Below, in pieces: positions 38,601-49,220 of a stretch of 64,000 bases of DNA. The notes beneath the pieces were generated by a model. That model searched no databases. It saw nothing but the letters and a program-made list of their open reading frames with translations, and was not told the origin of the DNA. The first letter of the stretch is position 1; every line of letters begins with the position of its first letter. The position numbers and the translations under genes were made by a program. Source of the DNA: Zeugodacus cucurbitae. Its lineage: Eukaryota; Arthropoda; Insecta; Diptera; Tephritidae. The stretch lies in assembly GCF_028554725.1 (NCBI RefSeq), contig NC_071667.1, forward strand, positions 56,413,501 through 56,477,500, given 5' to 3'.

Positions 38601-39129
38601 AATTTCGTATGGAGTTTTGTGTTTAACACAATCCAAGGCCATAGCGCCAGCGCCCAACCGCCGTGCGACAGTAAGTCAGTGTATACAGTTAGCTATGCGC
38701 TGAAGCAAGGCAGGCAACTATCCTGCAGCTGCCAATGTCGTATCGCACCACCAGCATCCTATACGGAGTATATTAGTACATTTATCAAAATCTACTTTTG
38801 GAGCACAGCTGCAGTTGGCTGAACTGACGAAAGTTCCACAATCGTAAAACCATTTATTTGCTTTGCGCCACATTCATCTTGGCTGGTGTGGCAGGGAAAG
38901 TTTGAGGAACTACATGGATAGATGTGGGTGTGGTGGCAACATGTACCTATGCTCATTAGGGTGGACTTTGAAAGTTCACATCTAGGAGGATAGGCCAGTA
39001 TGATTTCTTTGAGTGAGGTCCACTTTTGAATTCCTATATCTACCACATATAGAAGACCTAACTTTCAAAAGACCCACTGTATAAGTTTCAAAACTGCCGT
39101 TAGATTTCTTAGTTTGAGTGACGAACTCG
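35690..39129. other. Non-coding stretch with one promoter-like block
   Basis: No supported coding sequence. About 36060-36660 departs from the AT-rich background: 'gccacctatcg', a TTCTTTTGCTC tract, then an ATG-poor stretch, TCAGTT near 36587 and GCTCAG followed by GTATTT near 36643. This could be a promoter and a short non-coding exon on the plus strand, but nothing downstream confirms it. At about 36733-36783 a 17-bp block (AATTATTATTTATAATT) is repeated around a TTAA array. Confidence 0.4.
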
Positions 39130-39615
39130 AAAAAATGAATGGAAAAGATTTTCGTGACTTAATGGAACATTATTTTTTGATAAAAGGTTCCTCCTAGTAC
39201 CAATAAGTGGCTTCGGGCTCTGAGCCATACGAAGCAAGTGTGTATAATGACTTTCTAATTCCTATCAAGTCAAATGAGCTCCCGAGACGATGGACGCACT
39301 GGGTAACCAAAGAGAATAACACCTCCGAAAACCTCAAAAATTCCAAAACATGGCTGAGGAAGATCGTAAAATCATGTTAACAGAGATAACCGAAACTCTA
39401 AAGATATCAAAGATGTAGGCGGAAAATATCATTCATGAACATTTAGGTTTACGAAATCCCTATGTAAAGTGGACGCCGCGTGAGCTCGCAGTTTCGGAAG
39501 CACCGTCTTACAAATCAAGGAAGACGATAATAAAATTTCTAGGCTGTGAATAGTGCTTCCACGGCTTCCGCATTTTCCAGTTCTGGCTCTTCACGACTTT
39601 CTCAGAACTCAAGAG
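39130..39615 (+). mobile_element. mariner relic with a large internal deletion
   Basis: Decayed mariner transposase on the plus strand. The start MNGKDFRDLMEHYFLIKG (from 39134) matches a mariner N-terminus, followed by stops. The second DNA-binding segment reads AEEDRKIMLTEITETLKISK, a stop, then AENIIHEHLGLRNPYVKWTP and REL (about 39355-39490), close to the 'GHIIHEHLGMRKLxxKWVPREL' block of mariners. Shortly afterwards, near 39570-39610, 'ccgcattttccagttctggctc...ttctcagaactcaa' corresponds to the PHSPDLAP...FLFSELK block around the third catalytic Asp. The catalytic core between them is deleted. No termini were identified and it is non-functional. Confidence 0.75.
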
Positions 39616-41390
39616 AATATTTGTTGAAAAAATTATACACAGTAAAGTGGTATTTGTCGAGATTAAGGCCACTTTGGAATCAAAAGACAAATTGTGATAA
39701 AAAATGGTATTGAAATGTTAGAAAATAGCTCTAATCGGTTCTTCTGAGTACAATACCGAAAAGCTTATACCGAGTTTTGTTGAAAAATAGGATTTTCTTC
39801 ATACCTATTGTAACTTTTTACTTAGCTTTTTGTCATAAATTAGTCGAGGTTAGGTAGTATTTCATGGTGGTTAAAGTTCCAAATGAACTATTAAGTCTCA
39901 CAAATTCTTTCTTTCTACAACCAAAGATCGATACTATTAGAAAGTTGAAAGTCTAAGTGTTTCACAAGTTCAGTAGTCAACCAGATCCATTTCTACTTAG
40001 TACCTGCATACAAGTATGTTGCCTTCGACTGTGAAATATTCAATTAAAGTTGAGTAATTTATTATTAAAATTATTCCCCCCTCTAAGTGCCACCCTACTA
40101 AACAAAAAAAATGTGGAACTAAGAAATTCTGTACGCTCGTTTGTTTTGCACAAGTCTCACTGTGCATCGTTGTGCAACTCTGTATACAAATAGTTTTTAG
40201 TTTTCACACCGAAAATGCAAATAGATATTTCTTTACGTGCAAATATCCGGTTGCTTGCTGCAATAGATTTGATTCTCAAATATGTTCATATGCAAATAAT
40301 GCTTTATATGCACAGCAGGTAGATGCTCCAAAGTATCTCTGTATGCACATGCTATAACACTTTGGAGAATCAGCTCTTGCTATCAGCAATTTCCTGCCAA
40401 TCGGCACCTTGACGGCAGATACCCCCCACCACACTGCGCCACCTCGCGTTCGTATACGCCAAAGCCTGTTAACGCTTGCATTTCGTTTTGCTCTCAGCGC
40501 TGGCATGCTGATTTTGCTCATTTCAATATCGGTCGTTGGGTCGCTTGGCAGCTTATAGAGATTGCGTTGTGCCACCACGATTGCGACTGCGACTGCGACT
40601 GCCATTGACATGTATTTGGCTTATGTCGCCTGTCAGTGTTGCTGCCGCCTGTCGATAGACAATCTATTCATCTGTAACCCTCAATGGATTTGCCAAAATA
40701 CCGAAATATACCAAGTGCACTTGCGCTTACACTTTTGCTCCGCGTTCCTTCTTTGCTTCGCCACTTTTCCTCATCGTCGCTACTTGAAGCGTTGCACTAC
40801 ACTCAGGTGCTCATGACTATGTGTGTGTGTGTGTGAGCGCTTGCATATGCATTTTAACAACAACAACAAGTGCACTTATTTCTACATATGCTTTTATTTG
40901 CTGCTGTCTTTTTTCTCAATTTCTCTGTGGCTCTTCTGCCATCAAGCTCATCCTTTTGGTGTGAATTTGTGCAGAGCTGCCAAGTGTGGCACTCGCGAGT
41001 GTGTATGTGTGTGTGCTTTTCTGTGCACTCACTTCCTTTTTTGGCTGTTGTATTTTCACACCGACGCATTCTTATGCACATATCATTTGCATATCATTAT
41101 TTGCAAAGCAAATCTCCATGCACCATTTTGTTGCACATCAACAGTTGCAACAACAACTACACATTTTGGATTTGATGACAAACATGAGTACGAACACATA
41201 TACATACGTAAATTGGATATCAACGTGTGAGCATTCCATTAAAAGTAGACGGCAGGAATATTGAAAGATCAAGAGATCAAGTGGTTTAAAGAAACTTACT
41301 TTTCCTTCTATTGGAGTGTGTTCCATGAAAGGACGCTGCTCCAAAATGGTTGAGGAAACTCTCACTGTTAGCGATGAGATTGTCCGTTTC
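39616..41390. other. Non-coding stretch with an unassigned GC-richer block
   Basis: At 40358-40558 one plus frame is open for 66 codons without an ATG. It contains a hydrophobic run (LLTLAFRFALSAGMLILLIS). The minus strand over 40276-40611 is also open for 111 codons from an ATG. Both cannot be real, and I recognise neither. A TG microsatellite lies at about 40817-40836. The rest shows nothing. Confidence 0.4.
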
Positions 41391-41700
41391 GATAATCCGG
41401 ATATCCATTATGATTGTTCGTTGGAATCCATTAACTCTTAATGGTATCCGGATATTCGGCCAATGCCGTATCCACGATACCGGTAGATACGGATCCAGAT
41501 TTCCGCTTACTATTCGTTAGTGCAACTATACGAATATCCGGATTTATGACAATTCGTTTTGAAGATTTTTAAAATATTAGTTAGTTTTCGAATCGTTAAT
41601 TTCTGTTTCCCGAATATTCATACATTATATCCAGATATCTGAATATGCAAATTTAGTGTTCCATGTGATTGAGTATACGGTTTACCCGAATAGTTAACGG
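41391..41700. repeat. Cluster of ATCCGGAT palindromes
   Basis: The palindrome ATCCGGAT occurs at 41395-41402, 41446-41453 and 41536-41543. Related near-palindromes (GGATATCC, GATACCGG, TATCCAGATATCTG) lie between and after them. The block reads as a decayed cryptically simple sequence built on a GGATATCC-like unit. No coding frame. Confidence 0.6.
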
Positions 41701-42664
41701 ATTGAATGTCCAACTAATCATTATAATGTATAAGAATGTTCTATGCAGATCAGCAGGGAAAAACAGTTGGACTAAAGATAAAAAAACTTATAATTAGAGG
41801 GGTAAAAATTATTCGTGAGGAGTCAATTGACTAGAAAATCAGCTAAACAAGTGTCACTGGTTTGATGATGCAAGACCTATACGCCTCTGAAGCCCTGTTC
41901 ATTCTGTCATCTATTCCATGTTCCATGAGTCGGAGTCTGTTGTATACAATATTTCATCTCAATTGCTAGTTCATCTTCGGGGTAATTTTATAAAATCGAA
42001 GGAACATTTCTCGGAGAAAACCAAATGCTCCCTTCTTTGTAGCAACGCAAAGTACGAACCAACCTTACACCTAACTCCAAAACTTTTTATTTTAGTAAAA
42101 TAAATATTCACCAGTAGTTCACCATCTTCGACTTTCCTGCTGGGGTTCTCCACACCACCACCCAACTGAGTACGTTTTATGCACATTTTAACCAAATTGC
42201 TTTGCCTTGCACTTAGTTGCTCGCTGCTTGTTTGGTTATTTAGCTGCTGTTAGCTTTTTTTCCTACACTTCAGGTGCAAATTTTAGCTGCGAGTATTGCA
42301 TTAATGGGCATTGTGCCACATCTATTTTGTGCATCGATTCTTATTTTGGTTTCAATTTAGTGAAGATTGTGTTTATGCTGGCACTGAGAATTGGAAAAAT
42401 AGCTAAGAACTGTTTTAGCAAGACACGGAGAATAGAGAATAAATATTAGAAAATTGGAAAATAAACCAATAAATAGTCAATAACAGAAATTTTCCGGCAT
42501 TACTTCAGTAGTTGAGTGTTTTTTTTTTTGCGGAAGATCATTAAAGCTCTGAGCATCTTTAGTTAGTTTCAACAAGCGGTTGCATATTCGGATTCGGTTA
42601 TTGCTTCCAAGATTTTGGAGCTCAGGCAGGCTTATTTAAATGAATCAGTTAATTTAATTCCCTC
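41701..42664. other. Non-coding stretch
   Basis: Nothing recognisable: no coding frame with known motifs and no repeat structure beyond a poly-T run near 42520. Confidence 0.5.
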
Positions 42665-42674
42665 CATATCTACG

Positions 42675-42985
42675 ATGAGCTGTACGAGTTATACGACGAC
42701 ATTGACATAGTTCAGCGAATGAAAAGACAGCGGCTACGCTGGCAAGGTCATGTTGTTCGAATGGACGAAAACACTCCAACTCTGAAAGTGTTCGATGCAG
42801 TACCCGCCGGAGGAAGTCGAGGACGTGGAAGGCCTCCACTCCTTTGGAGGGACCAGGTGGAGAGCGACCTGGTTACACTTGGGATCTCCAACTGGCGTCG
42901 AACTGCGAGGGAAAGAGAGGAGTGGCACGCTATCATCGATTCGGCTATTACCGGTTAAACGGTTCCTACGCCAATCATATACATA
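42675..42985 (+). mobile_element. 5'-truncated non-LTR retrotransposon with 10-bp target duplication
   Basis: A 311-bp 3' end of a non-LTR retrotransposon. It begins inside the coding region and runs open to a stop at 42956-42958. A 27-bp 3' UTR ends in an ATACATA tail. It is flanked by direct copies of CATATCTACG at 42665-42674 and 42986-42995, a target-site duplication that fixes both boundaries and marks a target-primed insertion with 5' truncation. The same 3' end recurs at 56566-56621. Confidence 0.88.
42677..42958 (+). pseudogene. C-terminal end of retrotransposon reverse transcriptase polyprotein
   Basis: The frame encodes ELYELYDDIDIVQRMKRQRL, then RWQGHVVRMDE, GSRGRGRPPLLWRDQVESDL, LGISNWRRTAREREEW and ends DSAITG. 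This is the conserved tail found after the reverse transcriptase in many insect non-LTR polyproteins (pattern RLRW.GHV.RM, GRP..RW.DQV..DL, NWR..A..R..W). No stop or frameshift interrupts the 94 codons, so the insertion is fairly recent. Everything upstream, including endonuclease and polymerase, is missing. RTE-like affinity is suggested by the short UTR and tetranucleotide tail, but the clade is not certain. Confidence 0.85.
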
Positions 42986-42995
42986 CATATCTACG

Positions 42996-45900
42996 GACTC
43001 TCTTCAGACTCGAGACACTCTTGAAGTAGAAATGCCATTCATTTTGGATCATCTGCTCGGTAAGAGAACGGTAACTTAAATAACCAGTTTAGTAATGGAG
43101 TCTCCTTGATTTCTTTTATTTTGCGTTATTCTAAGGGACGGACGGTCTTCTATAGTTAGACCCTAGATTTTATTCGTCAAGTTCTATGCTACCAACCCGA
43201 TCCTCTATATTACAAGTGAGTAGTATTTTAAAGGGAATTGAAAATCATTGTTATCTTTAATTTTCCTGTGCTCAGTCGCAAAACTCTTGACTTTTCCTCT
43301 TAAGAAAGCTGCAGTTGACTTTACTTATTATAATTACCAACCGCCTGCCTCTTCATAAACACCCATTGCAATGCTAAGCACACAATGAGCTCGCAGATAG
43401 CGCGCTTATCGATTTCCGATTTGCCGCAATCACTCGAACGCAAGTCCCACTAAAGCGCACAATTGGCCATTATTTCACATTTTTATCGCTTCCAACTGCA
43501 TTTGATGGCAAATTCTACATCCGCAGTAAACTTTTTCACCAACGACTTTATGATTACGGTTTATAATGATTCTTCCACATCTTCTACTTCTATTACTACT
43601 TCTTCTGCGGCCGCTGCTGCTACTTCTTCCTCTCGCCTGCTAACATTTTGATTTCACGAGTAAATGGCCAACTGGCATAGCTTATTAGCCAAGATTGTCA
43701 GTTGCAGCAATACAACTTATAACAGCAATTTCCACGCCTTCACCACCACCAGAGCGACAACAATAGAAATAACAACACAACAACAGCGCAACACTACAAC
43801 TGTACTGCTGGCGTTGTTGTTGGCGTAACTGCCCAGCGGCAAGGCAATAACAATGCGTTTGCTAAAAGTTTTCCCTGTGGAGAGTTCACCACGAACAGGC
43901 GGACTTACGGACGGACGCAGCGCAATTGCTGACCGAACTTTTGTGCATTTTCACATGCAGCGAAGCAGCAAATGAGTGCAACGGGGTGCATCCGTTTTGG
44001 GTGTGACCAGCAGAAAGACAATTTTTATAAACGCACACTCACACTAGCTATGTAGTATATAGTATGTATATAAGAGTGTATATGTAAGTATATGTATATG
44101 TATGTATTTCTGCCGTTGCACTTAACTTTTAAATTTTAACAGCGAAATAAACAAGTTATAGAATGACACTTGTGTGGGCGTGTTGTTGTTGTTGCAACAA
44201 TAAAAGGTGAAACGCCAACGTCAGCAACAATGATGTAGTAACAACAACAAACATAAATAGCAAAAAAACAACAATAATAAAAATAATATTTACAACAACA
44301 AATGTAACAACAACAATTTGAACCACAACAAAAACAACAGTGGAAACAACAAAAGCAACTATAAGAAGCAAAAACAACAAAACCAGCAACAACAAACCAG
44401 CTCAGGAAAGACAATGACAAAGCCAACCAAGCAACAGCGCGAGTCCTTGTACCTGCAGCGCCGGAAGATAGTAGAGACTTCACGCAAGTTGCTGCCACTG
44501 ACAGTGTAATTCATGCTGTTTTGCTGTATTTCCACTATTGCTCTACGCTATACAACACTTGTTTGTTGTTGTTGTTGTGTACTGTTGTAGCGCGTTGGCG
44601 TTGCACTTCCTTGGCTGCTAGGTCCTGCTCATTGCACGCTTGGACAATTCTTACAAGTTACACATGCAGCTCCAACCATGATTTTGCGCCATTTTGACCA
44701 ACTCTGTTGTTGTTGTTATACTATTGTTGTTGCATTTCTTAGCCACCACTTATATTTTGCTTACTTATCTGCAGCGCTGCGAAAAAAGCGTGCACTAAAA
44801 AAGTAAATAAATTTTCATAGGAACTCCTTTATGTGCAACAAGCGTGAAAAGACATTTTCACAGATCATCATTTTATAACGGTAAAATAAAAATTTATTTT
44901 TTTCGCATTTTTTCATTCGCACTGTTATTAGTTGTCTCTGCTTGTATTTTCATTTTATTTTTCGCTGCACTTTTTTCCACATCTCCGCCGCGGGACCCCC
45001 CTCCCCCGTTCAGGGGCATTCGTAGTCACTCGTCTATATTTTATTTTATTACCAATGCATTTTTATCATTTGCACGTTGAATTTGACACGAATGACCATA
45101 ATGCCGCAGTGAATGAATGGAGAAGTTGAGGCGAGCAACAAAAGCGTGGAAGATAAGAACGCAGGAAGACTGCAGGTAGATTGTGCACCTGAGTATCCGA
45201 AGTCCGTACAGGGGTGTATACCTTTGTGTGGGTGTGGCTGTGTGGTGGGTGCCTTTGTGTGATCGCAATTCGCTCGCTTAACTTCACTGTACTTTATTTT
45301 AATTCCATTTCGTATTTTGTTTATAATTTTTTTAGAATTTTCTTTTTCTTTTCTTATTATCATTTTCCTTTTCTTATTTCGATTTTTTTTCTTTTCATTT
45401 CACTTCTTTTCTTTGCAATGTAGTTTTGCGCATTTCTCTAAGCTGCGATTCAAGTATTTCTGTTATCTCATTGCGGTAATAAAATGACGCATAGCGACCA
45501 TTACAGGTATTTGGCTTAGTGGAGTTTAGTTTTCATTCCATGTTCTCAAGCACTGTGGCACTTGGGCGATAAAATGTGGAAAAGCGCAAAAGGAAATTTA
45601 AAATCTCCTTTCTTTTTAATGGAGTAAGAATGTGATATATTTGAAGCGTTAACGAGTTTTATATTTAATTTTTTTACCAGTAAGATTAATTGCAAATCTT
45701 TTAATTATGAAGGAAATACAACTGGGACCTATTTTTGTTATTAAAAATTGCTACTTATTTTCTGATTAAACCAAAGTTCATAAATTGCAGTCATATTCTA
45801 TCAGTTTTGGCTTGAAATTACGACTTTATTTGCTATATAACTACAGTTTAGCGGTGGTTCCCAAAAAGTTTCAATTAAGAATTATTTACCAATTATCCCC

Positions 45901-46244
45901 ATTTAACATAAAGTTATATGTTAAATTGTTCACGACAAATAAATGTTGTTGTTGAAACAAGAGAAGAAAACTACTAAAAACCAGGAGGAGTTCTGCCGAG
46001 TTGAAAGTTCTTGGTAGCATATACATCAATATGGGCCCATTCCGGTTATGTATGCCCACCTGTCATGGAAACCAATTTTTATACAATCTTTATTATAATT
46101 TTTCGATTCTATTTCAGATTTTGTATATTTTACAGACACAGAGACTTTGTGTTTCGTTCACTTCCATAGGCATCTAGGTGAAAATATTCGAAGAACCATT
46201 GGTATAGATAAAGGACAATGTTGGTTATACCCATCTATGCATTT
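42996..46244. other. Non-coding stretch rich in CAA/GTT repeats
   Basis: CAA-type trinucleotide repeats dominate 43740-43820 and 44185-44400, with GTT runs near 44560 and 44705. A plus-strand frame at 44318-44509 encodes an Asn/Gln-rich stretch followed by TKQQRESLYLQRRKIVETSR, and the minus strand is open over the same bases. Neither is supported as a gene. The remainder shows nothing. Confidence 0.5.
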
Positions 46245-46740
46245 TAGCTTTCTCTGTTATGGAATTTGGTCTGAATTCTGTACTGAAGTGTTTTCCAGAT
46301 GAATTATGGTCTTGATAGAAATTGACACAGGTATCTTTGGGACTCCCACACTGTTATTGGTATCTCGTTTTGTTCTACTGCAGAAGTGTTTACTTTACAT
46401 TTCTCCGTTATTCACGGAATCTGATCTGAATTCTATACTGAAGTGGTTCCGAGATTGATACCAGATGAATTATGGTCTTTATAGAAATTGACACAGTATT
46501 CTTTGGGACTCCCACACTGTTATTGGTATCTCGTTTTATTCTACTGCAGAAGTGTTTACTTTAGATTTCTCTGTTCATGGAATCTGGTCTGAATTCTATA
46601 CTGAAGTGGTTCCGAGGTTGAGACCAGTTTCTTAGAATTACGATCTTTATAAAATCGACACTGAATTCTTCGGGACTCCTAGACTGTCTCTAGTTCTCTT
46701 AAAAGGCTTCATTTTGCTCACCTGCAGAGGTTTCTATTTC
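46245..46740. repeat. Tandem repeat, three copies of a unit of about 160 bp
   Basis: Three consecutive diverged copies. Landmarks are CTGAATTCTGTACTGAAGTG or its CTATACTG form at 46271, 46426 and 46589; GGGACTCCCACACTGTTATT or its TAGACTGTC variant; and CTGCAGAAGTGTTTACTT. Spacing between landmarks is 155 and 163 bp. Copies 2 and 3 are more alike than either is to copy 1 in the GTGGTTCCGAG segment, which copy 1 largely lacks. Non-coding. Confidence 0.85.
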
Positions 46741-47794
46741 AAGTTCCAAGCAATATTTTTTTGTCAAGAACGGTTAAATGTTTTGTATCTGTTTCAAGTA
46801 AGAGAAATGTCCACATTACGAATATACTATTAACGTTGTATTAGGAGCAAAAAAATACCAAAAACAACACTGCTTAAGCCCAACGAAACGGCTTTTGGCA
46901 AATCCACTTATTTATTCATTAAATGATTGAATAATGCATTACACGTACATTATTTGCTGCGGCTTCGCAGGGCTATCTTTTAATTTCACATATTATTTTA
47001 AGATGATCAAAGCAAATCCTTTTATCCTAATCGCATTTCTTTTTCATTCCAACCCACATCAAGTAAGCTCCAGCCAAGTTGCATGAATTTCATTGTAATA
47101 TTTTGTTTTTGCTTTTATTTTCCATCTTCCTTTTCATTCTGTTTTAGTTAACTTGATTTAGTTAACATGTTTGCATTACCGTTATAGTGGCTGCCTGTCA
47201 AATACTTTAGCCACACTTTAATTTGTTTCATTCCAATACCAGACGCAATTGTTACATCTGCACGTTGCTCCCTTCGCCCTCGTCGTTTCGCTCGCTTTTT
47301 AAAGCACTTTTCGTGTTTGATTTTGGTTTGTTTTTTTTCTCGGTTTTTGGCGCAAATTGCAGTGTTATTTATTCACAAAATCTTGTTTTACTGTCCACAT
47401 CCATTTTTGGGAATTCAAGTTTACAACATAACTCACTTGACAATACCACTCTTTCTCTGGCATAGCTGTTGTTGTTGGTGTGGACCTTGCGTGACTTCTA
47501 AAGCTTCTTTGCAGCTTTCTGCTACAAAACATTGTCATTCAAAATTTATGCGTAATTTAATTGAAAATACTTGCACGGCAAAGATAAGAAAACTGCTGGA
47601 AGTTGTGGGCAAAAATATATTGAAAGCTGAGAAGACTTCGCTGTTGAGTGAAGTCGATATCGAGACGTTTTTTAATATCTTTACGAAATTTAACTTCGGC
47701 TTCCAATTTGTTGCTTTTAAATGAAGAGGAAGGAAGAGAGGAAAAGAAATATAAAGAAGAAAGTAGGAAGTTCAAAATTTCAGAAGAGTGTGAA
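46741..47794. other. Non-coding stretch
   Basis: T-rich on the plus strand near 47100-47350. Overlapping open frames at 47223-47724 show no domain and are not called. Confidence 0.5.
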
Positions 47795-47946
47795 TTAACC
47801 CATTCTATCCCATTGTACTCGCTTGAATACAGAAAAAAATGGTACAGAAAACCCATTCGATCACAATATATTTTTATGTACCCAAGTGATTAAAAATCAA
47901 TATTTTTTCTGTGTCCAAGTGAGTACCATGGGATCGAATGGGTTAA
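47795..47946. mobile_element. 152-bp TTAA-flanked MITE with long inverted ends
   Basis: TTAA lies at both edges (47795-47798 and 47943-47946). The ends are inverted copies for about 45 bp: TTAACCCATTCTATCCCATT on the left, and on the reverse strand from the right TTAACCCATTCGATCCCATG, continuing through GTACTCACTTG and ACAGAAAAAAT. The middle contains another partial copy of the same words (ACCCATTCGATCAC and GTACCCAAGTG). TTAA duplication suggests a piggyBac-type MITE. No coding. Confidence 0.8.
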
Positions 47947-48510
47947 ACAATAAAGAAGTATGCAGTTAATATATAGAACAAAAGTTCGACTTAGTTGACC
48001 CTTCATAGATAACTAGAGTATAGTTCATACAGTGAGAGACAGTATATACACGGCATGGTGCATGGACATCCTTAGACCCAGTAAAAATTTGTTTTAAATA
48101 TCTTTTACTCATTTTAATTGGTTAATTTACGGATTGCAGAGTGTTTGAATTCTAACTGTTATGCAATTAATAGTGTTTAATCTTCCATCTAGGAATTTAA
48201 TAATGTCGAAATGGATGTGGCAGAAGGTCCACAACCACGAACGTAAAATTATTTTAAAACCTGTTAGCGCTAAGGAGGTGTTCCTCTCCATTTTTAAATA
48301 TAATTAGCCAAAACAATTGCTACAGAAGTAACTGTATTAACTATTAAGGGGTTAGAGGAAGTCAGGATTTTCAAAAAATCAATTTTTTATGAAAAAAAAC
48401 AAAAAAACATCGATCAGGTCCATTATTATCTATTTATAAAACTAGTTTTTCTTATCCGATTGATTTTAGAAGCATCTCCAAGGACTTATGATTGTCACCG
48501 CAGGGACCTT
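47947..48510. other. Non-coding stretch with a possible TTAAGGGG element end
   Basis: From 48344 the sequence reads TTAAGGGGTTAGAGG, resembling the right terminus of the candidate TTAA element at 13078-13583. Poly-A-rich sequence follows. The fragment would be cut off at 48510 by the following DINE-like repeat. Weak support. Confidence 0.3.
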
Positions 48511-49220
48511 TTTATACCCTGAACAGATTATATTAGGCGGCCCTATAAAGTATATATATAAATAATCAGTATGTTGTACTGAGCCGATTTAGCCATGTCC
48601 ATCTGTCTGTCCGTCCGTCCGTCTGTCTGTTTATATACGAACTAGTCCTTCAGTTTTTAAGATATCGTTTTGAAATTTTGCAGATGTTCTTTTCTATTCA
48701 AGAAGCTGTTCATATGTCGGAACTGCGGATATCCACTATACCACTATATCATATAGCTGCCATACAAACTGAACGATCGGAATCAAGGGCTTGTATGGAA
48801 AACTTCCGCATTTTACTACATATCTTCACGAAATTTGGTGTGAGTTATTGCTCATAGAAATAATTTAATCTCCGAAAAAATTGTTTAGATCGGTTCACTA
48901 TAGTATATAGCTGCCTGCTTGTATGAAAAAATTTCGCATTTGACGTCGTATCTTCACGAAATTTGACATGGATTACTGCTTAAGGTAATAATATAATCTC
49001 CGAAGAAATTGTTCAGATCGGTTAACTATATAACCTTAATGTTTTTAGCAAACGACGCGGCTAAAAAGAATTAGTAAAATGTTTTCTTTTTTTTCTGTTT
49101 GTTTCTTACTTTTTCTTACGTCTTTTGATTTGCTTAAACACATAGTTACTAAAAGAAATGCACCTATGTATATGGGTATATTAGCTTCGGTACAGTCGAA
49201 GTTAACGTTTTTTCTCGTTT
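48511..49220 (+). repeat. DINE-1/mini-me-like element, second family
   Basis: The left end TTTTATACCCTGAACAG is followed by TATA-rich sequence, 'aatcagtatgttg', then a clear GTCY tract (GTCTGTCCGTCCGTCCGTCT, near 48603-48630). Two internal subrepeats, with landmark TATCTTCACGAAATTT at 48821 and 48949, are spaced 128 bp apart. The right end has GGGTATA (complement of TATACCC at the left), a hairpin CTTCGGTACAGTCGAAG and a tail GTTAACGTTTTTTCTCG. The subterminal inverted motif, microsatellite and 3' hairpin match the DINE-1/mini-me plan known from Drosophila. Non-coding. Confidence 0.82.

Noticed and set aside
44136..44498. A 120-codon minus-strand frame that begins with a signal-peptide-like stretch
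   Set aside because: Most of it is CAA/GTT trinucleotide repeat translating to Cys, Phe and Val runs. The opposite strand is open too, and no homologous family is recognised.
47223..47724. Overlapping plus-strand frames with hydrophobic stretches
   Set aside because: No known domain; the T-rich sequence alone explains the Phe/Leu-rich translation.
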